Shown: piece by piece, positions 5,992 through 8,672 of the stretch | Layout of the letters: the number at the start of each line of letters is the position of its first letter | Numbering within the stretch: position 1 is the first letter of the stretch | Assembly (NCBI GenBank): GCA_913062735.1 | Contig: CAJXWI010000079.1 | Location: forward strand, 1-8,672 | Origin: an uncultured Arcobacter sp. | Lineage (GTDB): Bacteria; Campylobacterota; Campylobacteria; Campylobacterales; Arcobacteraceae | Reading direction: 5' to 3' | DNA: 8,672 nucleotides | Made by a program: the position numbers and the translations under genes | The notes under the pieces: generated by a model | Seen by the model: only the letters and a program-made list of their open reading frames with translations | Told to the model about the DNA's origin: nothing | Database searches by the model: none

Positions 5992-7254
5992 TTAGTTATT
6001 ATTAGATTTTAAAACTTCTTCTATATTAAGTCCCACTGTTAGTACACCTATATTTTTTTTAGATATAGGTTCCTTAATAAGAAAACTAACTTGAACTTGA
6101 AACTTTTTGGTAGAAATATCATATTTAATTTCATCAATAAATTTTGACTCGTTTTTTTGGAAGGTATTGATAAATTTTAGTTCATCACCTTGCCAATAAT
6201 CAGAAGTCACATCACTTTGAGCCACAATTAAACCTTTATTATCACTCACAAACATTTCAAAAATTACTTCTTTTGATTCTTTTTTTATCTTTTTTAAATA
6301 TAAAGAGAGTGGGTTTTTCAATATTTTGTTAATTAATGGTTTATTAGAAGAATTTAACTCATTTTTGTATTGTTTATCCAAATTTATAATGGAAGCTGAA
6401 CTTAAAAATTTATGTTTTTTGTTTTGTTTTGTTATTGCGTTAAGGACTAGCTTATCTCCCATTTTAGCAAAAACTGTATCTTTTGCTATTGTATAGATAA
6501 CTTCTCTCTCTTCAGTTGTTAAAATTAAAATTTGAGTTATACAAGAATCAATATTTTTATTAAAATCAGCCATAAATTTTGCTTTTGATTGTAAAAAATT
6601 TTTAGAGAAGTAAACTCCAAGAGGTGTATATCTATGAAACTTTGAGAAGATATGATTACTTTTTAAATTATATATAAAAGACTCATCTCTAAATGTTTTT
6701 TCATCTGCTAAGTAAGCATCAATTCTTCCAATATTTAAGAGTTTTATGAGTTGTTCGTAAGTATTCACGATTTGAAATATGTAATATCCATTTTCTTTTA
6801 ACCATAATGATTGATTGCTTCCTCTAATGACTCCAAATTTTATAGAGTTTATATTTTTTAAGAATGATTCTTTTTTACGAAGTTCTTTATTTTTGAAATA
6901 TATGTACCACTTCTCAAGTGCAATAGGTGCAGATAAAACCCCATATTTGTTTACTTTATCAAAAGACATAGAAGTAAAATATCCATCTGATTTACCAATT
7001 TCAAGATGATGTTGCGCTCTTTTCCAAGGTACTAGTTTAATAGTATAAGAGATATCCATCTTTTCTAAAATACATTGTATTGACGATACAGAAGTACCAG
7101 AAAGGTTATTACCATTTTGGATTTGATAAGGAGGTGAGATTTCAGTATTTAATATTAGATTACTTGCCCAAATATTTGTATTGATAAATATAAAAAGTAG
7201 GCTTAATTTAAATCCATTTTGAAAAAAGGTAAGAAACAAAAAAATTATTTTCAT
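5992..7254 (-). CDS. Exported solute-binding (SBP family 3) protein with C-terminal PDC/Cache-like sensor domain
   Basis: A 420-residue periplasmic protein. Residues 1-30 form an export signal with two hydrophobic patches (FLFLTFF and LSLLFIFI) and possible cleavage after NIWA. Residues 33-245 match the family-3 solute-binding fold seen in amino-acid-type binding proteins: [30 protein letters not shown] (75-93), FGVIRGSN (140-147) and GRIDAYLAD (176-184). After a helical linker, residues ~330-412 look like a PDC/single-Cache sensor: [23 protein letters not shown] and [11 protein letters not shown], as in small secreted sensors found beside chemoreceptors in Campylobacterota. No transporter permease or ATPase is nearby. 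Its stop lies 10 bases before the chemoreceptor start, so the pair is an operon and it probably delivers a ligand signal to that receptor. ATG is preceded by TTGGA. No clear promoter was found upstream. The ligand is unknown. Confidence 0.85.
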   Translation of the reverse strand: MKIIFLFLTFFQNGFKLSLLFIFINTNIWASNLILNTEISPPYQIQNGNNLSGTSVSSIQCILEKMDISYTIKLVPWKRAQHHLEIGKSDGYFTSMSFDKVNKYGVLSAPIALEKWYIYFKNKELRKKESFLKNINSIKFGVIRGSNQSLWLKENGYYIFQIVNTYEQLIKLLNIGRIDAYLADEKTFRDESFIYNLKSNHIFSKFHRYTPLGVYFSKNFLQSKAKFMADFNKNIDSCITQILILTTEEREVIYTIAKDTVFAKMGDKLVLNAITKQNKKHKFLSSASIINLDKQYKNELNSSNKPLINKILKNPLSLYLKKIKKESKEVIFEMFVSDNKGLIVAQSDVTSDYWQGDELKFINTFQKNESKFIDEIKYDISTKKFQVQVSFLIKEPISKKNIGVLTVGLNIEEVLKSNNN

Positions 7255-7438
7255 ATTTTTCCAATCACAGTTGGAACGAACCCAAGAGTCAATAATTACA
7301 TTATCTAATTTATAACAATATGATTGATGTATTACTTAAATTTTTCATCTATATGAATGGCATTAGTATTAAAATTTAGGCAATGAAGAAGTTGATATAT
7401 TCCTAGAGATTTTTTATTTTTTGATTGATTATTTATCT

Positions 7439-7633
7439 TTAAAACTCATTTCCATCTATGGCATGATAAGAATAAGATGTGATTATTCCCTCGTCTGCAC
7501 TATATACAATCTCAATTGGACGACAGCAAACTTCACAATCATCAACTAAAGATGTTGATTCATAAACTCCTGGATCAAGAAGTATTGTCACAGCTTGTAA
7601 ACAGTAGGGACATTGAATATGTATTTCTTCCAT
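7439..7633 (-). CDS. CPXCG motif-containing cysteine-rich protein
   Basis: A 64-residue cytoplasmic protein of the small Cys_rich_CPXG family. It carries two zinc-binding-type pairs, CPYC (Cys8, Cys11) and CEVC (Cys33, Cys36), plus Cys37 in the family-typical DDCEVCCRPIEI segment. The tail is acidic and aromatic. The glycine that usually follows the first pair is Leu12 here. The molecular role of the family is not established; a bound zinc ion is inferred from the four cysteines. ATG is preceded by AAAGGA at five bases. The gene lies 38 bases downstream of mutY on the same strand and may share its transcript, although a -10-like element lies in the gap. Confidence 0.9.
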   Translation of the reverse strand: MEEIHIQCPYCLQAVTILLDPGVYESTSLVDDCEVCCRPIEIVYSADEGIITSYSYHAIDGNEF

Positions 7634-7657
7634 AAAAATCCTTTATATTTGTTTGTT

Positions 7658-7666
7658 ATGATAGCA
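7658..7666 (-). promoter_or_regulatory. Candidate extended -10 for the CPXCG gene
   Basis: The minus strand reads TGCTATCAT in the mutY-CPXCG gap, five of six matches to TATAAT with the TGn extension. Initiation near 7651 would give a leader of about 17 bases that carries AAAGGA. No good -35 is visible within the end of mutY. Confidence 0.25.
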
Positions 7667-7671
7667 TTTTA

Positions 7672-8658
7672 CTATTGGTTTTCATATAAAAAAAGGGCTT
7701 TATGGTCAAGTTTACTCAAAGCTATCTCAGATATTTCTTCTTTGGTAAACCAGTCTTTAAATTGCATTTTCTTGGCTTTTATCAAATAAACTTTGGCTCT
7801 TAAAGAGATGTGTGTATATTCATGTTTTATATCTCCTAGGAACTTTATTGAGTCATCAACAGGGAGTTCTTCAAACTGTTTAAAACTCCACAAACCTTTT
7901 AAAAGATTTTGTTCATTTTGAAACAGAGCAAAAGTATTTTTGTTCCCATATTTGTTCCTATACATGATCAAATATCTATGTCGTATCTCTTTTTTCTTTT
8001 TGATTTTTTTAGCTGGATATTCTGTAGCTGTATTTTTACCTTGGCACTTTTCATTTAAAGGACAAGTTTCACACTTGGGATTTCTTATGGTACAAACTTG
8101 TGAACCGATATCCATCAAAGCTTGATTGTGCTCGTAGGCATAATCTATATTTTGTTTAAATAATCTATGGGAGAGTATCCAAAGTTCTTTATCAGATGCT
8201 ACTTTTGTTTTATAAAAACGGTATAGAACTCGTTTTACATTTCCATCTAAAATAGGAACTGATGTGCCAAAGGCAAAACAAGCAATGGCATTAGCAGTTG
8301 AAGGTCCAATTCCAGGTAAGGCATGCAACTCTTCAACGCTTGTTGGTAGTGCATTTTTGATTAATTGTGCAGTTTTATGTAGGTTTCTGGCTCGGGCATA
8401 ATAGCCCAATCCCTCCCATGCTTTTAAGACTTCATGTTCACTTGCACTTGCTAAATCTTCAATACGGGGAAACTTATCTAAAAATTGGAAATAGAAACGC
8501 TCAAGTACTGTTTTGACCTGTGTTTGTTGAAGCATGATTTCGCTGAGATAAATATGGTATGCATCAGTAGTATTTCGCCACGGTAAATCGTGGCGACCAT
8601 GTTGTTCATACCATAAAATTAAAGGTGTTTTTTGTTTTATATTATTTATTGTTTTCAA
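7672..8658 (-). CDS. mutY: A/G-specific adenine DNA glycosylase MutY
   Basis: A 328-residue base-excision repair enzyme that removes adenine mispaired with 8-oxoguanine. The catalytic domain carries SEIMLQQTQV with the catalytic Glu40, GLGYYARARN (83-92), the helix-hairpin-helix LPGIGPSTANAIA (114-126) and VPILDGNVKR with catalytic Asp138. The iron-sulfur loop has Cys189, Cys196, Cys199 and Cys205 in the diagnostic C-x6-C-x2-C-x5-C spacing. A Lys-rich linker (215-224) leads to a NUDIX-like C-terminal domain (about 226-328) that reads 8-oxoG, with YTH (281-283) at the place of the FSH loop of E. coli MutY. The start is taken as TTG 8656-8658, which puts LILWYEQHGR at the usual distance from the N-terminus. 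No ribosome site is visible and the frame stays open to the window edge, so an upstream start is possible. Every catalytic and cluster residue is present. Confidence 0.95.
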   Translation of the reverse strand: MKTINNIKQKTPLILWYEQHGRHDLPWRNTTDAYHIYLSEIMLQQTQVKTVLERFYFQFLDKFPRIEDLASASEHEVLKAWEGLGYYARARNLHKTAQLIKNALPTSVEELHALPGIGPSTANAIACFAFGTSVPILDGNVKRVLYRFYKTKVASDKELWILSHRLFKQNIDYAYEHNQALMDIGSQVCTIRNPKCETCPLNEKCQGKNTATEYPAKKIKKKKEIRHRYLIMYRNKYGNKNTFALFQNEQNLLKGLWSFKQFEELPVDDSIKFLGDIKHEYTHISLRAKVYLIKAKKMQFKDWFTKEEISEIALSKLDHKALFLYENQ

Positions 8659-8672
8659 GAATTGAGGCGTTG

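Noticed and set aside
7255..7438. Possible sigma-54 or FliA promoter ahead of the chemosensory operon
   Set aside because: No GG-N10-GC element and no convincing flagellar-sigma motif was found; the -10-like boxes near 7300-7314 lack usable -35 partners and are likely chance in such AT-rich DNA.

Overview
The window reads as a chromosomal stretch of a low-GC, AT-rich bacterium, most likely a member of the Campylobacterota (Arcobacter-type). That assignment is inference: it rests on base composition, on a chemoreceptor with a cytoplasmic module and hairpin tip of the style common in that group, on a secreted PDC-type sensor partner, and on overall codon use. No rRNA, tRNA, CRISPR array, insertion sequence or phage gene was seen.

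Layout. Positions 1-260 (minus) hold the N-terminal part of homoserine O-acetyltransferase (MetX), cut by the window edge. A ~310-base AT-rich divergent region (261-573) holds promoters and small hairpins but no convincing gene. A classical short-chain dehydrogenase/reductase follows on the plus strand (574-1290, TTG start), ending in a long hairpin. Next is an unrecognised 346-residue helical protein (1461-2501, plus), which converges on a TetR-family repressor (2536-3108, minus) across a symmetric stem-loop.

The repressor is divergent from a tautomerase-superfamily enzyme (3267-3683, plus). Between them lies the best regulatory site in the window: a near-consensus sigma-70 promoter (TTGACA-17-TATACT) whose spacer and start region are occupied by two copies of a 17-bp element in inverted orientation. 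The element is itself palindromic. This is a repressor-controlled single-enzyme module, probably for detoxification or catabolism of a small carbonyl or aromatic compound. A short open frame without a start codon trails the tautomerase.

The most interesting unit is a two-gene minus-strand operon (7254 down to 3921). It encodes an exported protein joining a family-3 solute-binding domain to a PDC/Cache-like domain, followed after 10 bases by a full chemoreceptor (GTG start). The receptor has a helical-bundle periplasmic domain and ends in the pentapeptide EWESF on a long linker, resembling the CheR/CheB tether of enteric high-abundance receptors. I propose the exported protein is the ligand-binding subunit of the receptor.

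The right end carries mutY (adenine glycosylase, TTG start, 7672-8658, minus) and, 38 bases downstream on the same strand, a small CPXCG-type four-cysteine protein (7439-7633). The 184 bases between that gene and the solute-binding gene (7255-7438) show no gene. Four of the eight genes whose starts are inside the window use TTG or GTG starts.
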